NCBI GenBank assembly: GCA_946902875.1
Contig: OX336353.1
Location: 20,225,151 to 20,289,150, forward strand
From: Nematopogon swammerdamellus
Lineage: Eukaryota; Arthropoda; Insecta; Lepidoptera; Adelidae
Reading direction: 5' to 3'
DNA: 64,000 bases
Part shown: positions 39,912-49,887 of the stretch, piece after piece
How the letters are laid out: the number at the start of each line of letters is the position of its first letter
Numbering within the stretch: position 1 is the stretch's first letter
The notes under the pieces: generated by a model
The model's input: only the letters and a program-made list of their open reading frames with translations
Told to the model about the DNA's origin: nothing
The model's database searches: none
Translations under genes and position numbers: made by a program

Positions 39912-40827
39912 GGGCACACTAAAAGTTTCCGGAATTGGCCACTTACATAAACAATATTTAAAAAGTAATTACAACATTTGAAAATGGAACTCTTTGGCTG
40001 TAGAATGCAGTTTGTTTCATCTGACTGTCAATTGTTTTTACATTGTGGCGCCATTTTAAAAATTGCGTGTCTACATTAACATAAATTTAACCCGGGAAAA
40101 TTTTCGTGGTATGATTTTCTACGATTTTAAGTGTAATTTTACAGCTCATCAGAGCCTCGCTCGGCTTCAATCTGCTTTTGGCGATGAAGCACCATGCAAG
40201 ACGACTATTTATTGCTGGTTTGCAGAATTCAAGCGCGGTCGTGTCAATCTCAGTGACGAATCTCGGGATGGTCGCCCGTTCACCGCTGTGAACAACAAAA
40301 ACATCGATGCTGTGCGCCGTATGATCGAAACAGACAGGCATGTGACCTACCATGAGATTCGGGCATCCTTAGACATAGGCATGAGTCAAATACAATCAAT
40401 CCTACACAAACATTTGGGTGTGAGAAAGCTGTGCTCGCGGTGGATCCCACACAATTTGACCGAGGCTCAAAAAACGCACCGCGTCACTTGGTGCAATGCC
40501 ATGCTTACCAGATTCAACAAAGGCGCCTCAAATTTGGTGTGGGACATAGTAACAGGTGACGGCACCTTGTGACTTTTTTCTGTTCCCAAAAATTAAGAAC
40601 CAATTACGCGGTCAACGATTTTCATCACCAGAAGAGGCTGTCGAAGAATATGAAAAACACGTTTCTGAGGTCACCACGAAGGAGTGGCACAAAAGTTTTC
40701 AAAATTGGTTTAATCGTATGAAAAAGTGCATTTACGCAAAGGGAGAATATTTTGAGAAACAATAAATTCATTTTTGACCTTTAATAGTATTTTATTCTTA
40801 TTAATTCCGGAAACTTTCAGTGTGCCC
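39912..40827 (+). mobile_element. Mariner element, internally deleted, 916 bp
   Basis: Inverted ends of about 25 bp start GGGCACACTAAAAGTTTCCG (one mismatch between ends). TA precedes the left end; the right flank reads CACGTA, so the TA there is displaced or mutated. A mariner transposase is split into two frames inside. A full-length mariner is about 1.3 kb, so roughly 400 bases are missing. Confidence 0.92.
40063..40765 (+). pseudogene. Mariner transposase, deleted between catalytic residues
   Basis: The first frame (40063-40572) gives the N-terminal helix-turn-helix half: CKTTIYCWFAEFKRGRVNLS and DGRPFTAVN, then SQIQSILHKHLGVRKLCSRW, WIPHNLTEAQKTHRV and WDIVTGD, which holds the first catalytic aspartate. 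The next frame (40556-40765) resumes at APCDFFLFPKIKNQLRGQRF, with the third aspartate of the DD34D triad, and runs to the C-terminus (FNRMKKCIYAKGEYFEKQ). The segment between, with the HHDN-type second aspartate, is gone, so the enzyme is inactive. The short words GGTGAC and TGTGAC at the join suggest loss through microhomology. Confidence 0.93.
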
Positions 40828-40859
40828 CACGTAGCTAAATAATTAGGTAGAGTTTGATA

Positions 40860-41222
40860 TCAATACTAATAATAAATCTGTAAGGGATGGTCATGGAGTA
40901 AGTTACTTTGTTTTATGAGATACTGCGTTTGTAGACTCTATGTAAAACTCCACGTAAAACTGTAGGTCCCTTCCCTTCTTACCCTACTAGGCAGGGTTCA
41001 ACCCGTCCGGGTTGGTACCACCGCACTGAATGAAACGTCGGTCGAAACGGCTATGTAGATAGGTTTGAACTTGGTTGAACTTGGTGTTTTCCGTCCAGTT
41101 CAGTGTAGCCGGCACGACCGAAGGGAAGCACTACATGGCACCTAGTTCACCCGGTGTTATGGACTGACATCACGGATGTTGTAGGTCATGTAGCCAACTG
41201 TGTCAGTTTCCATAAAAAAAAA
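40860..41222 (+). mobile_element. H1 fragment followed by SINE-5S body
   Basis: 40860-40945 has ATACTAATAATAAATCTGTA, GATGGTCATGGAGTAAGTTA and GTTTGTAGACTCTATG, the 5' end of H1. 40946-41222 carries the SINE body from CCACGTAAAACTGTAGGTCC to CAGTTTCCATAAAAAAA, with a short duplication (TGAACTTGGT) inside. Confidence 0.85.
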
Positions 41223-41310
41223 TATATGATACTAAAACTAAATGAAAGCCACCCAGTTCGGGAGCAATAAAAAAAAATCGATTTTGCATTTACGAGCTTA
41301 CGTTGTGTCT

Positions 41311-41775
41311 TACCGTGTGGGGCCGGTACTTTAAAATAATAGCCCCAGTGCATCTCTCCCCGTGTATGTCGTAAAAGGCGACTAAGGGATATGACTTCAT
41401 TCTTATATTACTAGGTGGTAGGGTTTAACCCGCCCGGGTTGATACCACCGCACTGAATGAAAGGTCGGTCGAAACGGTTATGTAAATAGTTTGTGTTTTC
41501 CGTCCAGTTCAGGGTAGCCGGCACGACCGAGCTGACATCGTGGATGTTGTATGTAAGGATGTTGTAAAAAAGCTCTGTAAGCTTTCTTACCCGGTTCTTC
41601 CTTATAGATTGCACTGCTGAACGGGACATGACAAAAATAATGTTGACGAACCATACTGAATATGCATATGTAGCAATGAAATATTGTTATTGTTGTATGT
41701 TCTTCACGGCGAAATAAATATCTGAATCTGAATCTGAATCTGATGTAGCCAACCGTGTGTTTTCATAAAAAAAAA
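41311..41775 (+). mobile_element. SINE-G/5S body split by a LINE 3' end
   Basis: The SINE runs from ACCGTGTGGGGCCGGTACTT to ATCGTGGATGTTGTA (about 41545) and resumes at TGATGTAGCCAACCGTG (41741). Between them lies a sequence ending CGGCGAAATAAATATCTGAA and (TCTGAA)n, the 3' end of another LINE, seen in reverse at 53508-53600. Confidence 0.85.
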
Positions 41776-42297
41776 CCTTTCTAATCGCCTCTCGGACAGC
41801 GCGTGTGACAGACGAACGGACGAACAGACAGACATCTGAGCGATTTTATAAGAATCACCGGCGGCAGCGTGGAGCAGCCACGGAATAGCGACTACACAAC
41901 TCATAACCAAGTTCAAATCGTATAAGTGCCCATAGCATACAACGCTACGGGGGGGAGGTAGGGCGGGCGGGGCGCGGGGGGAGCCTACTACGACTCCATT
42001 CATAACTTTTTACAAGCTTATCTGTATATTTATTTTATATCTCTCCGCGAGTCTCTCTGTGCGTGTGTATGTGTGTTTGTGAGCTTCCATTCACGCAGAC
42101 ATGGCAAGGCGTGTCCGTGCGAGGGAGCGAGCAAAGTTGTAAGAGTCCGCAGCGGGAAAGTGGGTTTGTGAAGTTTCTGTTATTGCGAGTGTCGAGTTGA
42201 CTAGTGTCACCCTTGTGCGGAAGTTTTGACGCTTTCGCGGGATATATGTTTGATTTGGAAATTTGTTTGCTTGCATTTTTTTTTCCTTTAGCAAATT
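41776..42297. other. Unassigned stretch
   Basis: A GC-rich piece GGGGGGGAGGTAGGGCGGGC at about 41949 and a GTGTGTATGTGTGTTTGTGA tract at 42063. Minus-strand frames here have no recognisable domain. Confidence 0.3.
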
Positions 42298-42372
42298 TTT
42301 TTGTGGAAACCGGCATGGTTGGCTACATCACCTACTACTACTATATCCGCGATGGCAGCCTATAACACCTTG

Positions 42373-42770
42373 TCGAATAGAATAGAATAAAATAGAATAG
42401 AATAGAATAGAATAGAATAGAATAGAATAGAATAGAATAGAATAGAATAGAATAGAATAGAATAGAATAGAATAGAATAGAATAGAATAGAATAGAATAG
42501 AATAGAATAGAATAGAATAGAATAGAATAGAATAGAATAGAATAGAATAGAATAGAATAGAATAGAATAGAATAGAATAGAATAGAATAGAATAGAATAG
42601 AATAGAATAGAACGGAATAGAACGGAACGGAACGGAACGGAACGGAACGGAACGGAACGGAACGGAACGGAACGGAACGGAACGGAACGGAACGGAACGG
42701 AACGGAACGGAACGGAAAGGAAAAGAAAAGAAAAGAAAAGAAAAGAAAAGAAAAGAAAAGAAACTCTTTA
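42373..42770. repeat. Pentanucleotide array in three blocks
   Basis: About 240 bp of AATAG units, then about 105 bp of AACGG, then about 45 bp of AAAAG. It directly adjoins a LINE 3' end at 42770 and lies where the tail of that minus-strand LINE should be. The frames of 164 and 171 codons on the minus strand are translations of this array. Confidence 0.95.
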
Positions 42771-42907
42771 TTGCACTTGCATGGAAAGAAGAACAGTACG
42801 AACAGTACACGACTAGAAACAAGATATAAAGGAGTGCGCAAAGACGGACTTCTCACTGCAAATGATTTCTTCCAGTCAACCTTTGTGTGATGAGGAATAA
42901 AATACTA
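42771..42907 (-). mobile_element. LINE 3' end
   Basis: The reverse strand reads AGGTTGACTGGAAGAAATCA, GAGAAGTCCGTCTTTGCGCA and GCAATAAAGAGTTTC, as in the LINE tails at 33983 and 35085. Confidence 0.8.
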
Positions 42908-43214
42908 GGTAATATCGAACTAGGTGCTATGTCAGTGATTCCCTTCGGTCGTGTCGGCTACACTGAAATAACGGAAAATACGAACTATTTACATAGCCCT
43001 TGCAACCGACGTTTAATTCAGTGCGGTGGTACCAACCCGGGCGGGTTAACCCTATCAACTATTAAGGCAAGAAGGGAAGCGACCTACAGTTTTACGTGGA
43101 ATCCGAACCACGGTTAGCCTCCTACGGTTACATCAAAGTACTGACCGCGCCCAGGTGTGCTTCATGATCCCGATCGACAGTCGACAAACCGCACCACTGA
43201 GCTACTCGGGCTGA

Positions 43215-43620
43215 AATTTATTTATCATGCTTATGAAGGAACCTGATATGATTGTCTACCTACACCGCCTGATCCTCAAAGCTCCTCAAACCTTGTTCCT
43301 GTCGCAGATAAGTGCCATGTCAGTGCTTGGCAGTCGGGTCTCCGTCTCACTCATGCATTATATAGGTACTTACATATATCGATATTCAGCGACGGCCGTC
43401 TGCGGAGCGCGGCGTACCGCGGACATAGGAGGGGTACCCGTCGACTGCTTGTGAGAATGAATCGTGAAGGGTTTCGATTGGATTCTAAAACTTTGATGTT
43501 TTTCTTTTATTTCTTGAAATAGTCCAATGATGAAAGCAAAGATGGGCAGAAATACTAGAACTGTAATAATCTGTATCTACCAGCATTGTACATAGACAAA
43601 TTTAGTGGCAAATATTGTAA
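43215..43620. other. Unassigned stretch
   Basis: No gene seen. GTCTGCGGAGCGCGGCGTAC at about 43399 is a short GC-rich piece. Confidence 0.3.
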
Positions 43621-43627
43621 TATGGTT

Positions 43628-43735
43628 TTTGTAACACTTTGCTAAAAGTGGTGGTCGGTATTGTGCTGTAATTTACAAGAGTACTTGCAGCACAACACCG
43701 ACTACTCTGCTTACCCCGATTGTCAGGACACAGAA
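43628..43735 (+). mobile_element. SINE-G long type, 3' fragment
   Basis: TTTGCTAAAAGTGGTGGTCG, CTTGCAGCACAACACCGACT and CTTACCCCGATTGTCAGGAC. Confidence 0.85.
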
Positions 43736-44012
43736 AAAGACGTAATGGAAAACGTCAAACTTTATTATTGGCCTTGTAATTAAAATCGAAAGTACTCAGA
43801 TCGAGAGGAAGTTTACAATTCCTGCAGGGTACCTCTACTGCGCGAGACACTCTAATGGGCGTGAAGTAGCCTCAGTGACGCTTTATACTATCAGCATAGT
43901 AAAACAGGATGTTTTACTATGCTATTAGTCCTGCGGGTCCTGCCGGAAGCATGCGCACGATAGTTCCAACCAACTACTAGTTACTACCATTATGTGAATA
44001 TGTACATAGGTA
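43736..44012. other. Unassigned stretch with a small hairpin
   Basis: ATAGCATAGT-like inverted words (AGCATAGTAAAACA and TGTTTTACTATGCT) lie at 43895-43923. No gene. Confidence 0.4.
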
Positions 44013-44500
44013 ATATTGTGTGAGGCCGGTACTTAAAAAGAATAACCCCACTGCGTCTCTCTCCGTGCATGCGGTAAAAGGCGACTAAGGGATACGGACG
44101 AGATGCCGTGCTAAAGGGCGCCAGGCTTGCCACCTCTCACCTTGGCATGGTCCTTCCACCGAGTCGTGCAGCAGGTGGGTCTTTGTGCCTTACTTGCTGC
44201 CTGATAGTTATCTTGTCCGAATACTTTGCTAAACGGGGTGGTCGATGTTGTGTTGCAATTTTTCAGAGTTATTGCAGCACAACACCGATTACTCTGCTTA
44301 TCCCGATTGTCGGAATACAGCGTGTGTGGTATGTATGTATGGATGTAATATTAAAACATAATGTGAAGGTGCACCTAGCCGGCCGACATGGTATTCGCAG
44401 CCCCCGTCAATATCCGAATGCCCGTGGGCGCCGTCGGACTACACCTCTGCGTTATAGTCTGGGGGGCGACATTATGTCGTGCTTCCCATAAAAAAAATAA
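44013..44500 (+). mobile_element. SINE-G long type followed by a LINE 3' end
   Basis: 44013-44345 runs from GTGTGAGGCCGGTACTTAAA to GGTATGTATGTATGG. 44346-44500 has CCGGCCGACATGGTATTCGC and GAATGCCCGTGGGCGCCGTC and ends CATAAAAAAAATAATAATAA, a 3' end of the RTGK-type LINE, as beside the copy at 31698. Confidence 0.85.
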
Positions 44501-44527
44501 TAATAATGGTCGGATCAAATTATGGTT

Positions 44528-44958
44528 ACATCGTAAAAAATTACAAATTTAAAAAAACCCCGACTCTTAGAAAGTCAAAAATACTTTCCGTTTACTTACT
44601 TAAAGGAGTCGGGGGACCCTATGTAAATTCCCGCGCAGCTCTGAGTTTTTTATATTTTAATTACTTAGCGGTCCTCCGACTCCTTTAAGTACCCGGAAAT
44701 AATTTTTGGCTTTTTAAGGGAGTTTTTTTTTTAAACAGCTTTCAAATCGGTCCACTTTTTAAGATATTTTTTTTATTTTTTATTATGTAATTACTTGATT
44801 AAAAACATAGCTAAGATCCATACCGATTAAACCAGCTTTCTAATAAAAAAAACCGCATCCAAATCGGTCCATCCGTTTGGGAGCTACGATGCCACAGACA
44901 GACACACCCACACACGCACGTTAAACTTATAACACCCCTCATTTTTCGTCGGGGTAAA
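44528..44958 (-). mobile_element. Family E hairpin element, diverged
   Basis: Arms AAAGGAGTCGGGGGACCCTA and its reverse, CCGCATCCAAATCGGTCCAT, GGGAGCTACGATGCCACAGA and an end AACACCCCTCATTTTTCGTC. Confidence 0.88.
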
Positions 44959-44987
44959 AACGTTGTGTCGTTGTGTTCACTGTTGTA

Positions 44988-45178
44988 CTAGCTATGCGCA
45001 CGCACAGCTTCGCTCGCGTCAATGAAATCGTGATGTTGTAGGTATAGTCTACCACCACGCGGAGACATGTCAGGCTGCATTAGTGTAAACCTCATCTAAA
45101 TCGATTGAGACGTTCTCGAGTTATACGCGATCATACATACACACAGACGGCAGATGTTGCATTGTATATTATGTAGAG
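44988..45178 (-). mobile_element. Helitron-like element H3
   Basis: The reverse strand ends GACGCGAGCGAAGCTGTGCG and then CTAG at 44988-44991, with CTCGAGAACGTCTCAATCGA inside. Same plan as H2. Confidence 0.6.
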
Positions 45179-45256
45179 TTGTAGAGACAGATATAAGAGA
45201 GAGGATTCTGTTTCTCTAATTAATATCGATACGTTTTGCTTCTACCTAAGTCACAC

Positions 45257-45300
45257 TTTTTAACCCCCGACGAAAAAAAAACGGAGGGGTGTTATAAGTT

Positions 45301-45341
<41 letters not shown>

Positions 45342-45410
45342 TGTCTGTGGCATCGTAGCTCCCAAACGGATGGACCGATTTGGATGCGGTTTTTTTTATT
45401 ATTATTTTTT
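45257..45410 (+). mobile_element. Family E 5' portion
   Basis: TTTTAACCCCCGACGAAAA, GGAGGGGTGTTATAAGTTTG, (GT)n at 45304-45340 and CATCGTAGCTCCCAAACGGA. The hairpin end is missing. Confidence 0.9.
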
Positions 45411-45475
45411 AAATAGCTTCGGTTTTCATATCTTCTAACGCCTGAAAGTTATTTGCAATTGGATTAAAATTGAAA

Positions 45476-45843
45476 CCATACTAATAATAAATCTGTAAGG
45501 GATGTTCGTGGAGTTAAGTTACTTTGTTTTATGGAATATTGCGTTTCTAGACTCTATGTATGAAACTAATTGACGATTTTTAGAAATATTTTATGTATGT
45601 ATGTATGTTCCTCCATAACCCTTAAACCGATCATCCTAATTCGATTAAACTAAGTACAAGTACATTTAACTATACGTGACACACGATAGGCTAAATAAAA
45701 TTCAGTTTCGGTTACCCTAAGATGTGGCTCTCATACAGACCGATTTGTTCCGCGAGCCGAAATAAAGGTATGGTAGCGGGCTTACTTAATTTATTCTTTT
45801 TAAATACGAATTTCACGCGAGCGAAGCCACGGGCAAAAGCTAG
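45476..45843 (+). mobile_element. Helitron-like element H1, most complete
   Basis: Starts near CATACTAATAATAAATCTGT and ends CACGCGAGCGAAGCCACGGG then CAAAAGCTAG, the final CTAG at 45840-45843. No nested insertion. Confidence 0.75.
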
Positions 45844-46204
45844 TATATAATATGTTGAAGGGCTTCAGATCCTAAACCCCAGTCCCTAGAGCGTTCGAGG
45901 GGCCGACCGCCTGCGCCCGAGACCCTCGGACTTGGTCCGAGATTCAGCCTTCGACAGTTTAGAAGACAAATTCAAATGTAATTTCACAGTATCCTCGACT
46001 GTGTCCAACTAAACTTACGAAATGAACTCCTGTGGGACTGAATAACTTAGCCCAAGATCTCGGTAAACGTACGCAACGGTTGAGTGACAAAATTGATGTA
46101 GATTGTACAGTGGTAAGTATGTCGGTAGTCGCGCAGCTTACAAGCTTAAAATTATCTTTATTCTATATTCATCATTCGTTTGGTAGTACACTACGCTTGA
46201 ATTT
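45844..46204. other. Unassigned stretch
   Basis: No gene seen. A CCGAGACCCTCGGACTTGG palindrome-like part lies at 45918-45937. Confidence 0.3.
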
Positions 46205-46340
46205 GTCCTGTTTAGTTTTTACAATCCGGTTCGATTACACCCACAAAGAAGAGCCGGCAAGAAACTTCACAGGGTTTTTTAACGTCTTCGATTACAATAC
46301 ATTGTGACTAGCTACACAATATACACCGCTTATAGTGTTA
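46205..46340 (+). mobile_element. LINE 3' region fragment
   Basis: GATTACACCCACAAAGAAGA, GCCGGCAAGAAACTTCACAG and GACTAGCTACACAATATACA match 34700-34810. Confidence 0.65.
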
Positions 46341-46596
46341 TAATACACTTTGAGAGAAAGAATAAATTATAATTTAAGCTTGATAATTCTGAACACATAA
46401 AATCAAAAGTAAAAGTATAAATAAAATCAGGTATACAGATAGAACCTGTCAGAAATTGTTGATACATATCGTATCAAGTCATGTCAATTAGAAATATTCA
46501 TACCACATTGTAGTACAATGCCAAAAAAATAAAAATAAATAAATAAATAAATTTTATACTTAATGTATCAACTAGTCAAATTAACATCAGCCAGTC

Positions 46597-46925
46597 TGCC
46601 TCGATAGCTCAGTGGTGCAGACAGTTCTTGGATGGGTGACCGCTGACCGTTGGAGGCTGGTTGACCGAGGTTCGGATTCCTCGTAAAACTGTAGGTCCCT
46701 TCCCTCCCAATCTTACTTGGTGGTAGGGTTTAACCCGCCCGGGTTGGTACCACCGCACTGAATGAAACGTCGGTCTAAACGGCTATGTAAATAGTTTGTG
46801 TTTTCCGACAAGTTCAGTGTAGCCGGCACGATCAAAGGGGGAAGCACTGACATGGCACCTAGTTCACCCGGTGTTATGGGCTGACATCACGGACGTTGTA
46901 GGTGATGTAGCCAACCGTGTCAGTT
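46597..46925 (+). mobile_element. SINE-5S, full length with shortened 5S block
   Basis: Head CTCGATAGCTCAGTGGTGCA, then GTTCTTGGATGGGTGACCGC, which keeps only the end of the 5S-like block, a GGTTCGGATTCC B box, and the full body to CAACCGTGTCAGTTAATATT. Confidence 0.9.
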
Positions 46926-46984
46926 AATATTAATATTAAAAAAAAACATTTAGCATGCGGCAGCAGTATAAATTAAGGTACAGG

Positions 46985-47025
46985 CAAAGAGTTTGTATTA
47001 CGTCGCACGTAATACAAACTCTTTG
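46985..47025. repeat. Perfect hairpin, 19-bp arms
   Basis: CAAAGAGTTTGTATTACGT pairs exactly with 47007-47025 around a CGC loop. Confidence 0.92.
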
Positions 47026-47089
47026 GGTACAGGTTGTACCCTGTCCTGTCAAAATTCAAAATTCGTATGCAGTCAGAATCTCAAGTCAA

Positions 47090-47282
47090 CACAACACAAC
47101 ACAGTTTCGCGGAGATGTATTTATTTCCCCCCAAGTACAGTCTCGGGTCCTTCAAGAGGGACGTAAATAGGCACCGGTTAGGCCGGCATGGCATTCGCAA
47201 TCCCTGCATGCGACCGAATGTCCGTGGACGTCGATAGACACCTCATGGGTGGTCGCGACAAGTCTAGCTTTCAATAAAAAAA
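47090..47282 (+). pseudogene. LINE C-terminal end and 3' tail (RTGK type)
   Basis: A frame reads PPKYSLGSFKRDVNRHRLGR, the end of a LINE protein. It continues with GGCATGGCATTCGCAATCCC, GAATGTCCGTGGACGTCGAT, and a tail CTTTCAATAAAAAA. Fragments of the same tail are at 26515, 32028, 44346 and 47610. Confidence 0.75.
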
Positions 47283-47286
47283 TTTG

Positions 47287-47370
47287 ACATTGAGAATGTT
47301 TTTTCGATCGCTTCAGATAGTCCCCGATTTCCAGCTAGAGTGCGAATTCGCCCTGGTGTCGTGAGTTGGT
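47287..47370. repeat. Dispersed repeat shared with 27660
   Basis: GTTTTTTCGATCGCTTCAG and CCTGGTGTCGTGAGTT repeat the order seen at 27670-27750. Confidence 0.6.
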
Positions 47371-47374
47371 AGAT

Positions 47375-47690
47375 ATATAGATAAAAATACTTTATTGCTC
47401 CAGAAAACATTTTACATAACAGACAATAAGTAATGTACATGAGGGGCAAAGGCGGACTTATCCCTTTACAGGGATTTCTCCCAGTCAACCTTTGGATGTT
47501 TGAGAGTCGTATGTTGTGAGATACTCGTATAAGTAGGTAGTAGCAAAAGACTTGAGTGTTGGTCTCATTAATACGGATTATTTTTTTTATTGAAAGCGCG
47601 ACATACGACTCCTTGCTACCCATACATAAGGTGCCTAACGACGCCCATGGACATTCGGTCATATGCAGGGGTTTCGAATGCCATGCCTTT
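47375..47690 (-). mobile_element. Two LINE 3' ends in reverse
   Basis: 47375-47560 has TTTATTGCTCCAGAAAACAT, GGCAAAGGCGGACTTATCCC and CCCAGTCAACCTTTGGATGT. 47610-47690 has AACGACGCCCATGGACATTC and CGAATGCCATGCC, the RTGK-type tail. Confidence 0.75.
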
Positions 47691-47934
47691 AAATATGCAG
47701 TTACGTCGCCTCTATACTGCCATCAGCGGATCGACGACGTGAACTTCGGCTAATTTCCATAGCAATACGAATAACGCGCATATAACTTAGGATTCTATCT
47801 ACACACAGAGCAAACTTCACACCGGAAAGTTTCGACGAGGGCAAATATAATTTCATAGATAAATCTTCAGACCATACATATTGATTAACGCGCGGCATTT
47901 CACGAGCGGCGTTTAGGCGCGACTTGGGGCCGCG

Positions 47935-48095
47935 GGCCCACAATGGTCCCCGCCCCTGTTACGGTCAGAGAATTTGCATATCTCATCACCGCCGCCGCCG
48001 ACCCTCCGCGGCGCGCGGCGCCCCGGCGTGATGTAGGTACCCCGACTTCTCTTATTGACTGGCCGCGCGACGCGCGGGGCTTTCAGCGAAGACCA
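47935..48095. other. GC-rich island
   Basis: CATCACCGCCGCCGCCGACC and GCGCGCGGCGCCCCGGCG are its core. No supported exon. Confidence 0.45.
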
Positions 48096-48142
48096 AGAGG
48101 CCGTGTCAACATAGATAGAGTATAGACAGATAAGCGCACTTT

Positions 48143-48738
48143 TTTAGGTTTCCGTATCCCGTACGGAAGCCTATTACTAAGCCTACGCTGTCTGTCCGTC
48201 CGTCTGTTTATTGTTTATTGTATAATTTCATCCATAGGTAGGTAACCTACGCTTGGACATGTCGAAAATTCCGCCAGTTCTAAATTCAATGCGAAGAAGA
48301 ACTGACAAACAAACTTCGCAAGTCACAATGTTTTGTAGTACCTAATAAAGTATTATATTAAAGTAATTTCCAATAATTAATCCAAACTACCGTCTGTCTG
48401 TCCGTCCGTCCGTCCGTCTGTCTGTCCGAGGGCTGTATCTCTTGAACCGTAATAGGTAGCCAGTTGAAATTTTCACAGAATATGTGTTATTATGGCCGAT
48501 ATAACAACAAATAATAAAAATAAGGAAAAGTAAAAAAATCACGGGTGTTCCCATAGCAGAAACCAAAAAGTGTATGCGCGCGCGCCATCTACCGAATAGA
48601 TTATGAAGCATTCTAAATAGTGACATTTAACTATTATGAAGCATTTCATAACACGCCATCTAGATGGCGTGAGTGACGCTAGCCATGACATGGCGATACG
48701 GAAACCTCGGTGCGCGAGTTCGACTCGCACTTGGCCGG
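48143..48738 (-). mobile_element. Family A copy split by a LINE 3' end
   Basis: Left part AGGTTTCCGTATCCCGTACG, right part from TCTGTCCGAGGGCTGTATCT to TTCGACTCGCACTTGGCCGG. The insert 48206-48393 equals the end of the LINE at 23825-24008. CGTCTGT flanks it on both sides, though this is also the family's own simple repeat. Confidence 0.93.
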
Positions 48739-48959
48739 TTTTTTTTTTCATATTCCAATACACATGACATTTCCTCCGACCAGCATATGATCAGAGATAT
48801 TAAATCGACAAAGGTAAGGCATTATTATATGTACATAACAACATATATTATATTATATAAGACAAAATAAATTACACATTAAATTCCCATACTAAGGAAT
48901 ATAAAATATAAACTTCATTACTTAATATCTATTAAATCTAAAGTATAATTACATTCCAT

Positions 48960-49185
48960 TCATTCTAAAATTTATTGAAAGTTAAATTACTTTAAAAAGT
49001 TCCCGATCCTTAAAAATCAAAAATAATTTCCGTTAACTTTAACTTAAAGGAGTATCTTACTTAAAGAACTCAGAGCTGCGCAGGTATTTACTTAGCGGTC
49101 CCCGACTCCTTTAAGTAAGTAAACGAAAATTATTTTGGACTTTTTAAGGGTCGGGGATTTTTCAATTTGTAATTAAACTTTTTGA
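48960..49185. mobile_element. Family E hairpin part
   Basis: Inverted arms with AAAGTTCCCGATCCTTAAAA, TTAAAGGAGT and, on the far side, ACTCCTTTAAGTAAGTAAAC and TTTTTAAGGGTCGGGGATTT. The rest of the family is absent. Confidence 0.85.
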
Positions 49186-49480
49186 CAGATGTGAAAGGTT
49201 TTATTAGAGGCTTTAGGCATCGCGCGAAAAGGTATGGAGTGCTTTGTCTATTTATGTAGATACAGCCTCTGTCGCGGCCTCACATAAATAAGTAATCACG
49301 TCCCCGGTCCTGCCTCCCCCTCCTCCGACATTGCCTCCCTTACTCACCCCTCAAACCCTCCCTCTCCCCTTTCGTCCACCTACGACGCCGCGCGATGTCG
49401 CTGTTGACCAACCGCGACCGTTTATACAGGCTCCGCATGATTAAGGACATTTAAAACTTTTCAAACGTAAGAAAAAAAAA
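49186..49480. other. Unassigned C-rich stretch
   Basis: A run of CCTCC, CTCCC words lies at 49310-49380. No gene. Confidence 0.3.
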
Positions 49481-49484
49481 ACCG

Positions 49485-49802
49485 GCCAAGTGCGAGTCGA
49501 ACTCGCGCACCGAGGGTTCCATATCGCCATGCCATGGTCAGTGCCACTCACGCCATCTATAGCGTGTTTATGAAATGCTTCGTATTAGTTAAAATTCACG
49601 ATTAGTTTATGCTTCATACTCTTTTCGGTCGGTATATGGCGCGATCGCATACACTTTTTAGTTTCTTCTATGGGAACACCCGTGAATTTTTTACTTTTTA
49701 TTATTTTTATTATTTGTTGTTATATCGGCCATAATAACACATATTCTGTGAAAATTTCAACGGGCTACCTATTACGGTTCAAGAGATACAGCCCTCGGAC
49801 AG

Positions 49803-49836
<34 letters not shown>

Positions 49837-49887
49837 AGAAGGAGTACGCTTAGTAATACGGTCCCGTACCGGATACGGAACCCTAAA
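49485..49887 (+). mobile_element. Family A, full copy
   Basis: ACCGGCCAAGTGCGAGTCGA to GGATACGGAACCCTAAAAA, with a (CAGA)n run at 49798-49838. Confidence 0.96.

Larger units (their letters stand above)
42298..43214 (-). mobile_element. SINE-5S copy split by a LINE end and its pentanucleotide tail
   Basis: 42298-42372 holds the SINE tail in reverse (CATGGTTGGCTACATCACCT). 42908-43214 holds the rest, including CCACCACTGAGCT-like head and the reverse of the 5S-like block (CAAAGTACTGACCGCGCCCA). The insertion falls in the CACCCGGTG part of the body. Confidence 0.85.

Noticed and set aside
42373..42770. Telomere-like repeat block
   Set aside because: Insect telomeres are usually TTAGG; the units here are AATAG, AACGG and AAAAG, and they adjoin a LINE 3' end.
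42328..42856. Minus-strand frames of 164 and 171 codons rich in S, F, L, Y
   Set aside because: Translation of the AATAG/AACGG/AAAAG array.
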